Source: Kordia sp039026955 (GTDB lineage Bacteria; Bacteroidota; Bacteroidia; Flavobacteriales; Flavobacteriaceae). From it: a stretch of DNA of 64,000 nt. Under the pieces are notes generated by a model that made no database searches, was not told the origin of the DNA, and was given only the letters and a program-made list of their open reading frames with translations. Location of the stretch: assembly GCA_039026955.1 (NCBI GenBank), contig JBCCLH010000008.1, positions 62,001 to 126,000 of the forward strand, given 5' to 3'. Shown piece after piece: positions 54,482 to 62,967 of this stretch. The translations under genes and the position numbers were made by a program. Each line of letters starts with the position of its first letter. The stretch's first letter is position 1.

Positions 54482-54483
54482 GC

Positions 54484-55590
54484 TTATTTTTTCTTAATCC
54501 CAAACACAATTCGCATGAGTTTAAAAGGATACACCAAATATCTATAAAGTAATACGATCACTGGAAATGTAGTAATGAGCAATACAAACAATTTCAACCC
54601 AATCGAAAACTTCCATTGCACAATGTAATACGCAAAGACGACAATCACAGTTTGATGCAAAATGTAAAACGGATAAATGGCTTCGTTCAATTTCTGGACT
54701 AAGATACTTTTTTGATTGAGCCAAATTTGTCCATAGCCCAACAGCGTAATCACAAAACTCCAACCGACCAAACAGCAGACCAAATACCAAAGCATCCAAC
54801 CTTGTGTATTGGTTACATACGGTGCGATCCATTCGCTTGGTACAAAATAATAGAAATAAAAGATAAATGCGCTTAGAATAAATAATAGCAAGTTCAGTTT
54901 GCGATGCTGCTTTAGGTGTATCCAAGTCGCATCTGCGGAAGCGAACAACATGCCGAACACAAAGAAAAATCCATAGAAAAAGGTAGAAGACAAGTTGAAA
55001 AGATCTTTGTCGTAACTCGGATAGTATTGTTTGAGTATGATAAATCCTAAACTTAGCGGAATGACCAACGCAAACAATCCGAATCGTTTTGCAGTAAAAC
55101 GTTCAAAAAGTTTGATAAATGTGGAAGATTTCTGCGATTTTAAGAATAAAATGATCGGAATCGCAAATAGGGACATCCAAAAGAGATTTCCAATAAACCA
55201 CAAATGATTGATTTCAAAATCGCCATTTGTGTAAATATCCCAATATGAATTGTAGGTATCGTAGTTTTCAAAGAATGTTTGCGGCGGGACAATCACTAAC
55301 ATTCCAAAAACTAGCGGAATGATGAGTCGCACCGAACGTTCTTTGACGAACTGAATCCACGTGCGTTTGGAAAAGGCAAAAATGGTTCCTGTGCCTGAAA
55401 TTAGAAACAGCAACGGCAATCGGAATTGCTCAAAAAAGACCATAATATCGTCTAACAATTTGCTAGAATCTTTGTTCATGATGTGGAAATCATCTCCGTT
55501 GAAAGGCATCCCAACATGATGAAAATAGACCGCTAAAATGGCAATCACACGAAGCCAATCTAAATCGTATCTGCGGTTTTTTGTTTGCAT
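54484..55590 (-). CDS. Acyltransferase family 3 membrane protein
   Basis: A protein of 368 residues with ten or so helices. The start RRYDLDWLRVIAILAVYFHH is the acyltransferase-3 signature, including the essential His of the first helix region, and FEQFRLPLLFLISGTG holds the conserved Arg. Members move acetyl or succinyl groups from the cytoplasm to surface glycans or other molecules. It stands alone and converges with the serine-hydrolase fusion gene. Confidence 0.92.
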   Translation of the reverse strand: MQTKNRRYDLDWLRVIAILAVYFHHVGMPFNGDDFHIMNKDSSKLLDDIMVFFEQFRLPLLFLISGTGTIFAFSKRTWIQFVKERSVRLIIPLVFGMLVIVPPQTFFENYDTYNSYWDIYTNGDFEINHLWFIGNLFWMSLFAIPIILFLKSQKSSTFIKLFERFTAKRFGLFALVIPLSLGFIILKQYYPSYDKDLFNLSSTFFYGFFFVFGMLFASADATWIHLKQHRKLNLLLFILSAFIFYFYYFVPSEWIAPYVTNTQGWMLWYLVCCLVGWSFVITLLGYGQIWLNQKSILVQKLNEAIYPFYILHQTVIVVFAYYIVQWKFSIGLKLFVLLITTFPVIVLLYRYLVYPFKLMRIVFGIKKK

Positions 55591-55693
55591 AATCGTTCGT
55601 TTTTTGATATAGCAAACCTACGCAGGATATGAATGCAATGCTTTGGAAAGTGACTGTTTGCAAGGAATTGTGACGAAATGCAGGGTTTGATGT

Positions 55694-55800
55694 TTTTTTA
55701 ATGTATCAATTTGATAATTTGAAAATGTACCAATGCTTATTTCAAAGGCAAATCCTACTTTGATTTAGACAGATTACTTCATCAAGTTCGTAATGACAAA
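55694..55800 (+). repeat. Dispersed ~120-bp repeat, copy 4 of 4
   Basis: Begins ttttttaatgtatcaatttg and ends agacagattac...cgtaatgac; the REP-like end is shorter than in the other copies. It runs straight into the octamer array at 55796. Confidence 0.65.
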
Positions 55801-55868
55801 TCCACAAATCCACAAATCCACAAATCCACGAATCAACAAATCCACAAATCAACAACTAGACGAATCAA
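55796..55868. repeat. ACAAATCC octamer array reaching into a gene end
   Basis: About nine units of acaaatcc or variants (acgaatca, acaactag) with period 8. From 55849 it overlaps the last codons of the LytTR gene on the minus strand. Confidence 0.8.
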
Positions 55869-56742
55869 CAAAAAACCCATCAAACTCCTTAAGCTTCGAA
55901 CGCGAAACAGGAACCGTTCCAGTATAATGCTGTAGTGACAATTGATAGCCTTGCGCGTTTCCTGCACAGGAAGTAATTTTATCCAAATTGACCAAATAAG
56001 AGCGATGCGATTTGTAGATATTTGGGAATTCTTGTAATTGTGTTTCAAGTTCTTTCAGCGTGATGCGAACCAATCTTTTTTCTACTTTTTGTGCATTATA
56101 TGTGTAAATTTCAGTGTAATTGCTTTCGACTTTGGCAAATAAAAAATGTTGTATATCTAATTGTAATTGTTCGTTTCCTGAAGCAATTTGTACTGTTCTC
56201 GCTTGAATACTTTCATCTTTGATCGAAAATGAGAGTTTTTCTAAACTTTTGGTGTGTTTCTGAATGAGTCGCTGTAGGTTTAAAGGAAGAATGATCGCTA
56301 ACAACAGTGCGCCGACCAAGAAGGAATTTCGAACTTCTTCATACAAATACCGAAACGACCAATTATTCGGATTGTTATAAATGATCTCACGAATAAGAAA
56401 GCTTCCGATTCCAATCAAAATCAAGACAACACAGAGATTCAACATTTCTTTTCCAATTGTCCAATGCGAATCGTCTTTCACACCCGAATTTAAGATTGAA
56501 AAGTACAGAAATGCAATAGGAACGGGCAACACAGCATGCAAAACTAAAATCCAAATGTAAGGCAGTTTGTGTTCCGAAACATTCACTTCAAAAGGTTCAA
56601 ACGCATAGGAAAACACAAAACTTGCTGCAGCAATGATTCCTAAAATCGTCAAGATGAGTTGCGGATTTCTATAGAGAAACGGATATGGTTCACGAAGATA
56701 TTTTGTGAGTTTTTGAATCAAAAGTGTGTATTTGAAACACAA
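55849..56742 (-). CDS. LytTR-family membrane-bound regulator (second)
   Basis: A 297-residue protein. No ATG exists near the N-terminus; a TTG at 56742 is the likely start, with another in-frame TTG seven codons on. About four helices (residues 26-165) are followed by a LytTR domain with FLFAKVESNYTEIYTYNAQ, RLVRITLKELETQLQEF and NIYKSHRSYLVNLDKI. The last residues (FFVDSSSC) are encoded in repeat DNA, so the end may have been altered by the array. Its target is unknown. Confidence 0.85.
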   Translation of the reverse strand: MCFKYTLLIQKLTKYLREPYPFLYRNPQLILTILGIIAAASFVFSYAFEPFEVNVSEHKLPYIWILVLHAVLPVPIAFLYFSILNSGVKDDSHWTIGKEMLNLCVVLILIGIGSFLIREIIYNNPNNWSFRYLYEEVRNSFLVGALLLAIILPLNLQRLIQKHTKSLEKLSFSIKDESIQARTVQIASGNEQLQLDIQHFLFAKVESNYTEIYTYNAQKVEKRLVRITLKELETQLQEFPNIYKSHRSYLVNLDKITSCAGNAQGYQLSLQHYTGTVPVSRSKLKEFDGFFVDSSSC

Positions 56743-56820
56743 AAGTAGGTTTTAGAATAAAAAAATCTTAAAACCTACTGTATTTTTTCTTCAAAAATGA
56801 AGCTTATAGTTTAATTGGTA

Positions 56821-57747
56821 TTACTGCTTTACAATCAACTTTTGTCCGATACGCAAAGTAGAAGTTCTCCGAATGGAATTCACTTTACATAAAGACGCAA
56901 TCGAAACATTATATTTATTAGAAATTCGCGATAACGTATCACCGCGACGCACGGTATATACTTTGGTTTCATTAGCAATACTCGCCATTGCTTCTGCTTC
57001 TGTCGTTGCAAGTTCTATTTTTGATTTTCGTTTCGAATTGTGTCTGTAAGCAGCTGTCCATCGACGCGTCACCCAAATTTCAGGACTTCTCACACGATTT
57101 TCTTCATTCGAAAAATCAAATACATATTCAGGATGAATCGGAATGCCTTTGTACAATACTTCCAAATGCAAATGACTGCCACGCGCATTTCCAGTAGTGC
57201 CACCAGCGCCGATTACTTGTCCTTTTCTCACTGTATCGTTGATTTTGACCAAATACTTCGATAAATGTGCATATACAGTTTCCAATCCATTAAAATGACG
57301 GACTACGACTGTTTTTCCATGTCCTGAATGATATTTTACATAACGCACGACACCATCAAACATAGACATGACACGATCGCCCGTAATAAGATCAATATCA
57401 ATTCCGTTGTGCGCTCTGCGATTTCGCCAGCCGTAACGCGAGGTAATTACTTTTTTTCGTGGCACAGGCGAAGCGTACGTACTGTCGTCAAACTTAATTT
57501 GCAACGGATATTCGCGTGTTAAGTTTTTATACGGATTGAATATTTTGGTATTCCAATGTTCAGCAATCCAGTCCTTTTGGAACGGTTGCTTTTGGTTTAA
57601 AGAATGTAATACCAAAGAAACTGTTGGAAATACAGGATGTATTTTGATAGCATTTGTATCAATTTTTGTGGCAATGCTATCTTTTGTTTGACTGTGTATG
57701 CTCGTAAAACTTAAACATAGACAAACCAACAAATATATTTTTTTCAT
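56821..57747 (-). CDS. M23 peptidase with C-terminal LysM (cell-wall hydrolase)
   Basis: The protein of 308 residues starts with a signal peptide (to about HSQ). The M23 domain has the zinc ligands in NRRAHNGIDIDL (His, Asp) and HLHLEVLYKGIP (H-x-H). The end holds one LysM unit (VRRGDTLSRISNKYN, then IASLCKVNSI). It should cleave peptidoglycan cross-links or stems in the periplasm. Its stop sits next to a spacer of 78 bases without a feature. Confidence 0.93.
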   Translation of the reverse strand: MKKIYLLVCLCLSFTSIHSQTKDSIATKIDTNAIKIHPVFPTVSLVLHSLNQKQPFQKDWIAEHWNTKIFNPYKNLTREYPLQIKFDDSTYASPVPRKKVITSRYGWRNRRAHNGIDIDLITGDRVMSMFDGVVRYVKYHSGHGKTVVVRHFNGLETVYAHLSKYLVKINDTVRKGQVIGAGGTTGNARGSHLHLEVLYKGIPIHPEYVFDFSNEENRVRSPEIWVTRRWTAAYRHNSKRKSKIELATTEAEAMASIANETKVYTVRRGDTLSRISNKYNVSIASLCKVNSIRRTSTLRIGQKLIVKQ

Positions 57748-57827
57748 GAGTGTTTTTTGATTAATGTATTAAAATAGGCAATTGGGGATTGCAAAGATAA
57801 CGTGTTCTTAATTGAATAATTGTGAGG

Positions 57828-59174
57828 CTATTCTTGAGCGTTTTCTGTCATATAATTCAATGGATTTACACGTTTTCCATGGTGACGCACTTCGTAATGC
57901 AAATGCGGAGCCGTTGAAAAACCTGTGCTGCCTACATATCCAATAATTTCACCTTTTTGCACCGTTGCACCTAATTTTGTGTTGAATCCTTCTAAATGTG
58001 CATACCAAGTTTCAAAACCTTCTAAATGTGCAATGACAATTAAATTTCCCCAGTTTCCTTCTTCTTTAGCTTGCAAAACCATGCCATTTGCAGTAGCAAC
58101 CACCGGAGTGCCTTTGGGAGCTTTAATGTCAATTCCACCATGTTTGGTTTTGTTTTTTAGTTTTGGATGTTTTCGCATGACGCCAAATCGGGAAGAAATG
58201 TGTTTTGCAGTTTTGTTTTGTACTGGAAATAGTGACGGAATTCCATTTTCTTGGACGAAAACTGTAGGAACAATTTCATCAGGAATGTCAACCATAGTTT
58301 CGGGACTTCTAAATGCCATGAACGCAATCCCGACAAGCGGAATCAGCAACATATAGACAAGTTTGAGTCTCTTTTTTGATTGTGATTTTGTAATCATTTC
58401 TATTCGTTTTTTGAGTGTTGGATGTGAAAAATAATTGTATGCAGGATTGATCTGTGTGGGTTCAAGACTTTGTAAAAGAAGCGCTAAATACGACGACTTT
58501 TTGATGTTTTCTTGCCTTAATACCAAAGCATCTGCTTGAAATTCATGAATTGATTTTAACGATTTTCTATACAAATAGGCGAGTGGATTGAACCAATTGA
58601 AAGCGATAAAAATTTCAGCTAATACGACATCTGCGGAGTGTAATTTTGAAATGTGTGCTTTTTCATGTGCGAGCATGTATTCGTTAACCGACGCTGTATT
58701 TGTGGTTGGAACAAAAATCCATTGGAAATAGGAAAATACTTCTAAAACCTTGGCGCTGTATACTTTTGTATTGTGTACATTGATTTCTTTCGATTGTTGT
58801 TTTAGCTTGAATAATTTGACTGTCGTTTGAACGAATCGCCACAAAAAACAAACAACACCAAGTACATATAGAGAAAAAATCCAGAAACTGTAATTGATGG
58901 TTTGAAGCTGTTCAGTTTCAGTTGTTGTGTTCGTATCTACAATAAGCGTAGAAAATGGAGCAAAATCTTCCAATAAAGGAATTTCGAGCGGAAATTGCAT
59001 TTCTGGAAAAATACTGCCGCTTAATGGCAATAATAGCGCTAATGGAAGCAATAACAACAAAAACATTCTGTTGAACGCGTGAAACGTGAATCGGCTAAAA
59101 ACCACTTTGTACAACAAGTAGAAGCTTCCGAAGACCAAATTCACCTGTAAAATATAAATTAATACACTACTCAT
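57828..59174 (-). CDS. M56 (BlaR1-like) membrane peptidase fused to an M23 domain
   Basis: This protein has 448 residues. The N-terminal half has four helices and the M56 zinc motif MLAHEKAHISKL (HExxH) with the downstream Glu in FQADALVL. After a helix (LVYMLLIPLVGIAFMAF), the C-terminal 150 residues are an M23 domain with KHGGIDIKAPKGTPV and PHLHYEVRHHG. So a signalling peptidase is joined to a peptidoglycan hydrolase or sensor. It overlaps blaI by eight bases and BlaI is its presumed target. It may measure wall damage and inactivate the repressor. Confidence 0.92.
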   Translation of the reverse strand: MSSVLIYILQVNLVFGSFYLLYKVVFSRFTFHAFNRMFLLLLLPLALLLPLSGSIFPEMQFPLEIPLLEDFAPFSTLIVDTNTTTETEQLQTINYSFWIFSLYVLGVVCFLWRFVQTTVKLFKLKQQSKEINVHNTKVYSAKVLEVFSYFQWIFVPTTNTASVNEYMLAHEKAHISKLHSADVVLAEIFIAFNWFNPLAYLYRKSLKSIHEFQADALVLRQENIKKSSYLALLLQSLEPTQINPAYNYFSHPTLKKRIEMITKSQSKKRLKLVYMLLIPLVGIAFMAFRSPETMVDIPDEIVPTVFVQENGIPSLFPVQNKTAKHISSRFGVMRKHPKLKNKTKHGGIDIKAPKGTPVVATANGMVLQAKEEGNWGNLIVIAHLEGFETWYAHLEGFNTKLGATVQKGEIIGYVGSTGFSTAPHLHYEVRHHGKRVNPLNYMTENAQE

Positions 59175-59550
59175 CTTTTGCTTTTAAAGTGTTGATTTTT
59201 TCTTCTAAAATGGCTTTCATTTGTTCCATTTCAGTCAAATTTAACGTATCACTTTCTGCGAAAAAAGAAGCAAATGAACTGGTAGAACCGTTAAAAAAGT
59301 TCCCAATTACCTGTTTGATGTGCTGTGCGAAATAGCGTTCTTTGGAAATGGCAGGCGAGTACTGACGAATCTTCCCATAGGTTTCAAAATCTAAAAATTT
59401 CTTCCGAACCAACACACGAACTACCGTAGAAATAGTTGTGTACGCTGGTTTTGGTTCTGGAAATTGTTCCACAATATCTTTTAGAAATGCTCTGTCCAGT
59501 TTCCAGACATATTGCATTACCTGTTCTTCCGCTTTTGTTAACTCGTTCAT
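59167..59550 (-). CDS. BlaI/MecI/CopY-family repressor
   Basis: A winged-helix protein of 127 residues with LTKAEEQVMQYVWKLDRA, AYTTISTVVRVLVRKKF and a C-terminal dimer helix (LTEMEQMKAILEEKINTL). It should bind the palindromes upstream of its own start and be cut or released by the M56 peptidase in the next gene. Length and order match other blaI-blaR pairs. Confidence 0.94.
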   Translation of the reverse strand: MNELTKAEEQVMQYVWKLDRAFLKDIVEQFPEPKPAYTTISTVVRVLVRKKFLDFETYGKIRQYSPAISKERYFAQHIKQVIGNFFNGSTSSFASFFAESDTLNLTEMEQMKAILEEKINTLKAKDE

Positions 59551-59581
59551 GCGGCAAAGATACTAGAATATTTTACTTTAC

Positions 59582-59617
59582 GACTATTTTTATAGTCATA
59601 AAACTATAATTGTAGTC
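59582..59617. promoter_or_regulatory. Twin BlaI-type operator palindromes
   Basis: Site 1 gactattttta tagtc-type palindrome (gactat-tttt-atagtc, 59582-59597) and site 2 aactat-aatt-gtagtc (59602-59617), centres 20 bp apart, both followed by ataaaa. They lie 32 bases upstream of the blaI start. Geometry and symmetry fit BlaI/MecI binding. Confidence 0.7.
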
Positions 59618-59687
59618 ATAAAATTATGTTAATGGAAAAATCAAATAATTTTAACTAATTGATTTATAGGATTATTAAGTGTTTTAT

Positions 59688-60863
59688 TTAAACAGAAAGG
59701 TTAGATTCAGATTCTTCTATATATTCCTGTAAAAGTTTCGTTTCAGGATCAATTTTAGCTGCTTTTTGATACAGTTCCAGAGCTTTTTGATAGTCCTTTA
59801 GGTAGAAATAATACAGTCCCAAATTACGATACGCATAACTATTTTGATCGTCTAGTTCAAGTGATTTTTGGATGTCTTTTTTACCTTCTTCCAATTGTCC
59901 CAACTTCAACTTTGAAAACCCACGATTGTTCCAAGCAAAGCCAAAATCAGGTTTTAGTTGGATTACTTTGTCTAAATCTGCAATGGCTTCTTCGTGTTTA
60001 TCCAACATTCCATACGCGTATCCGCGATTGTTCAGTAAACTCACATTATTGGAATCCATTTCAATCGCTTTGGAGTTCACTTCAATGACTTTTTCATGTT
60101 TATCAAAATAGGAGAGAATGATTCCGTAGTTTGCATAATCGCCAGCTTCAAACGATGTTGAATGCTTTTCTGTGAAGGTTTCCTGAAGTGTTTTTGCTCG
60201 TTCATAATTCTTATCCATCAAGTGCGCATAAATTGCCAATCGGTAAAATACTACTTGATTGTTGTCGAACTTTAGTGCTTCTTCAAAGGCTTCTGCCGCA
60301 GCAGCAAACTCCATTTTTTCCATATAATGACTTCCCGCTTGAAACTTTCTGTAGGATTTACGGAATTTCCATAAGGTCCACAATTGCATGCCGTCATTGT
60401 TAGTAAACGTACCATCATGCAACGAAATCGTGTCTTTTTTGGGGAAAATATTATTCAGAAAATCGAGCGTACAGGAAAACACCAAGGCAAAAATGACCAG
60501 TTTGGTGACATCGTCAAATTCATTCAAAGACAAAATCAATGTGCCAATTCCAGCGACTAACAAAGAGAGTAGTGGACCGCAAATCGTCACAATAAAACTC
60601 GTTCGTACAGACACCTCTTCTTCATGCATCACACACAAGCCACCTTTCCAATAAAACAAATTGAACTTAAAAAAGCATTCCAATCTACCTAATTGAAATT
60701 GCAAAGATTTCTCAGGATTTCCGAGTGATCCCATGTATACCGTAACCTTCTTAGAAGTCAGCAACAACGCAGGAATGGCATGTCCCAATTCATGAATCAC
60801 GGTTGTCAACAATCGGAAGGTCAACAACGAAAGCATAAAAATAATCGCAACTTCTAAGGGCAT
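59688..60863 (-). CDS. M50-like membrane protease with TPR domain
   Basis: A protein of 391 residues. HELGHAIPALLL in the first helix is the HExxH zinc motif of site-2/M50-type proteases, and CGPLLSLLVAG marks the later helix. From about residue 170 come five TPRs (such as YRLAIYAHLMDKNYERAK and FAWNNRGFSKLKLGQLEEGK). It probably cuts membrane substrates or chaperones them with the TPR part. The gene is not clearly co-transcribed with blaI. Confidence 0.83.
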   Translation of the reverse strand: MPLEVAIIFMLSLLTFRLLTTVIHELGHAIPALLLTSKKVTVYMGSLGNPEKSLQFQLGRLECFFKFNLFYWKGGLCVMHEEEVSVRTSFIVTICGPLLSLLVAGIGTLILSLNEFDDVTKLVIFALVFSCTLDFLNNIFPKKDTISLHDGTFTNNDGMQLWTLWKFRKSYRKFQAGSHYMEKMEFAAAAEAFEEALKFDNNQVVFYRLAIYAHLMDKNYERAKTLQETFTEKHSTSFEAGDYANYGIILSYFDKHEKVIEVNSKAIEMDSNNVSLLNNRGYAYGMLDKHEEAIADLDKVIQLKPDFGFAWNNRGFSKLKLGQLEEGKKDIQKSLELDDQNSYAYRNLGLYYFYLKDYQKALELYQKAAKIDPETKLLQEYIEESESNLSV

Positions 60864-60983
60864 GTGGAGATTTTAGATATGTAAAGGTATGGGAATTTTT
60901 GGAATGTACTATCTAAAGAAAATCTAAAATACAGCCCGCTATTGACGATGCGCAATTTGACACTTCATGGAAGTTTTGATATC

Positions 60984-61022
60984 ACATACATGCTCCAAAG
61001 CAAATCCTTGGCGCATGCATGT
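60984..61022. repeat. Imperfect hairpin downstream of the flavoprotein gene
   Basis: Arms acatacatgctccaa (60984-60998) and ttggcgcatgcatgt (61008-61022) pair at 13 of 15 positions. There is no T-run, so it is only a possible terminator for the flavoprotein gene. Confidence 0.5.
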
Positions 61023-61048
61023 TGAGTCGTATACAAAAATAGGAGTAG

Positions 61049-62803
61049 CTACTTTTTCTTCTTTTCAGAAGGTAAAATGCTCATTTCAAAATTAAATAAT
61101 TGATCTGCATCACGCTTGCTCTTTATCTTTCGCAGTTTCTTCAAGTTTTTCTTAGTGTAATAGATTTCAAGTAATTTCAAGCGATTTTGGTCGTCTTCAA
61201 TATCAGCAACCAAGGTTTTGTCTACAAAATTGATGAAAGCACCTTCGGTATGTGTTTTGATAGACTTTCTAAATTTTTTAACCCATTTCAAATATTCAAT
61301 ATTTCTACATTGGTTGGTAAATGCATTCGATACATCGTCCCACCACGCTTGAATTTGTAACATATACGGTTTGTGTGCATAGCCAAATGCATTTTCCCCT
61401 GCATTTCTTGTCACAGCACCGCCCATGCAGTGAAAACTCATATACATATTTACATCCGATTGGTAACGTGTGTTTTTTAAATACGTATAAATTGATTCTA
61501 CTAAATCCTTATGATTTACATCGTCTTTTGGAAAACTGGAAGAAACTTTATGCGGATGCGGTTGATCGCAAGTAGAACTTGGTCCACGATCAGGCACAAT
61601 AGTTAAATTTCTATTAGCACAAGTTTCACTGGAAATGGTAGAAGATTCTTCTGATGTATCTAATTCTTTACTAGGTAACACCTTAGCCAAAACAGTGTCT
61701 TCTTTGCCCGATAATGGCATTTCAAATGAAGGTGCCATCGTAAATGTTGGATTTATATAATCACTTAACATTCTTATAATTTCGGTATACGAATAAATAG
61801 GAGCTGACTTTTTAATTTTTCCTTTAAGTGACTTCTTTTTACCAAGCGCTTCTCTATTTTTTCGAGCTTCTCTAAGCGTTTTTTCTGTAACTTCTGTAAA
61901 CTGTTGCTCATCTGTATTTTCTAGAAATTTTTTACCAAAATAGTTGCGAAGTAGTTTTTTTAATTTCTCTTCTGTACCATAAAATTTACCTGCCATACGA
62001 CCGTGAATTTCTGATGTATTAGGCTCAGATTCTGAAGCTGCTACTACTGTCATTGTGCAAGTAGCAGAAAGCGTATCAACAATCCCATTTTTTGTGGCAT
62101 GTAATTTTGCCCATTTGGTAATAATAGGCTTAAACTTTTCTGGTTTTTTCCATTCGAGTCTAAAAGTAGTTACCACAGGAAGTATGGATACTAGCTTAAA
62201 TTTAAAGCGAATCACAACTCCAAAATTTCCGCCTCCGCCACCGCGAACTGCCCAAAACAAATCAGCATACTTATTTTTCTTAGTTGCGGTTATACATTTT
62301 CCATTCGCTAAAACCATTTCAATAGCTGTAACCGAATCACAAGTCAATCCAAACTTACGAACAGATGTTCCCCAACCGCCACCTTGCGTGAGTCCACCAA
62401 CGTTCACAGATTGACAACCACCACCAGGAATCGTTTTAAAGTCTTCTTCCAATTCGCTGTATACCTGTCCTAATTGTTTTCCAGCGGGAATCCATGCGGT
62501 ATCATCATCTACAGGTGTGATGATATTGATTTCTGACAAATCAATGATAATAACATCATTCGCAGAGCACATACCTTCATGTTGATGTCCGCCAGAGCGC
62601 ACTCTAAAAGGAAATGTATGTTCTCTACAATAATTGATACAATACTGCACATGACTCACTTTTTTACAATACGCAATATACATGGGCATTTTCCCAAATC
62701 GCGTATTGGAGATGACACGCGCATAATGATACAGTTCATCTTGTCGGTCAATAATTTTTAAATCTTTGGGAGCATTTTTCTTAAAAGAGGTGTTACTTTT
62801 CAT
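61049..62803 (-). CDS. Berberine-bridge-type FAD oxidoreductase
   Basis: A protein of 584 residues without signal peptide. The FAD-binding PP-loop is RVRSGGHQHEGM, His73 being the likely covalent flavin site. NVGGLTQGGGWGTSVRKFGL and VRGGGGGNFGVVIRFKF fit the family, but the second covalent Cys is absent from the GGGW region. An insert of about 100 residues (370-435, rich in Ser, Thr and Pro) separates the halves, and the BBE C-terminal motif is weak. It probably oxidises a sugar or alcohol, or an unknown metabolite. Confidence 0.83.
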   Translation of the reverse strand: MKSNTSFKKNAPKDLKIIDRQDELYHYARVISNTRFGKMPMYIAYCKKVSHVQYCINYCREHTFPFRVRSGGHQHEGMCSANDVIIIDLSEINIITPVDDDTAWIPAGKQLGQVYSELEEDFKTIPGGGCQSVNVGGLTQGGGWGTSVRKFGLTCDSVTAIEMVLANGKCITATKKNKYADLFWAVRGGGGGNFGVVIRFKFKLVSILPVVTTFRLEWKKPEKFKPIITKWAKLHATKNGIVDTLSATCTMTVVAASESEPNTSEIHGRMAGKFYGTEEKLKKLLRNYFGKKFLENTDEQQFTEVTEKTLREARKNREALGKKKSLKGKIKKSAPIYSYTEIIRMLSDYINPTFTMAPSFEMPLSGKEDTVLAKVLPSKELDTSEESSTISSETCANRNLTIVPDRGPSSTCDQPHPHKVSSSFPKDDVNHKDLVESIYTYLKNTRYQSDVNMYMSFHCMGGAVTRNAGENAFGYAHKPYMLQIQAWWDDVSNAFTNQCRNIEYLKWVKKFRKSIKTHTEGAFINFVDKTLVADIEDDQNRLKLLEIYYTKKNLKKLRKIKSKRDADQLFNFEMSILPSEKKKK

Positions 62804-62967
62804 GGATAAAAATTGATTAGTTGGTTATATGTGAATCCTAAAAGTAAGAAATGTATTTCAAAAAGAATTGCTTTTCCCAAAAAAATAGCACATTTTTCAC
62901 AAATGAGTTTTGCCTATGGAGTATTAAAATATGTATCATAACTCGTATTTTTACAAAAACAAATTTC

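Noticed and set aside
56790..56830. tRNA-like stretch (agcttatagtttaattggtatt)
   Set aside because: No cloverleaf, anticodon arm or T-loop can be drawn.
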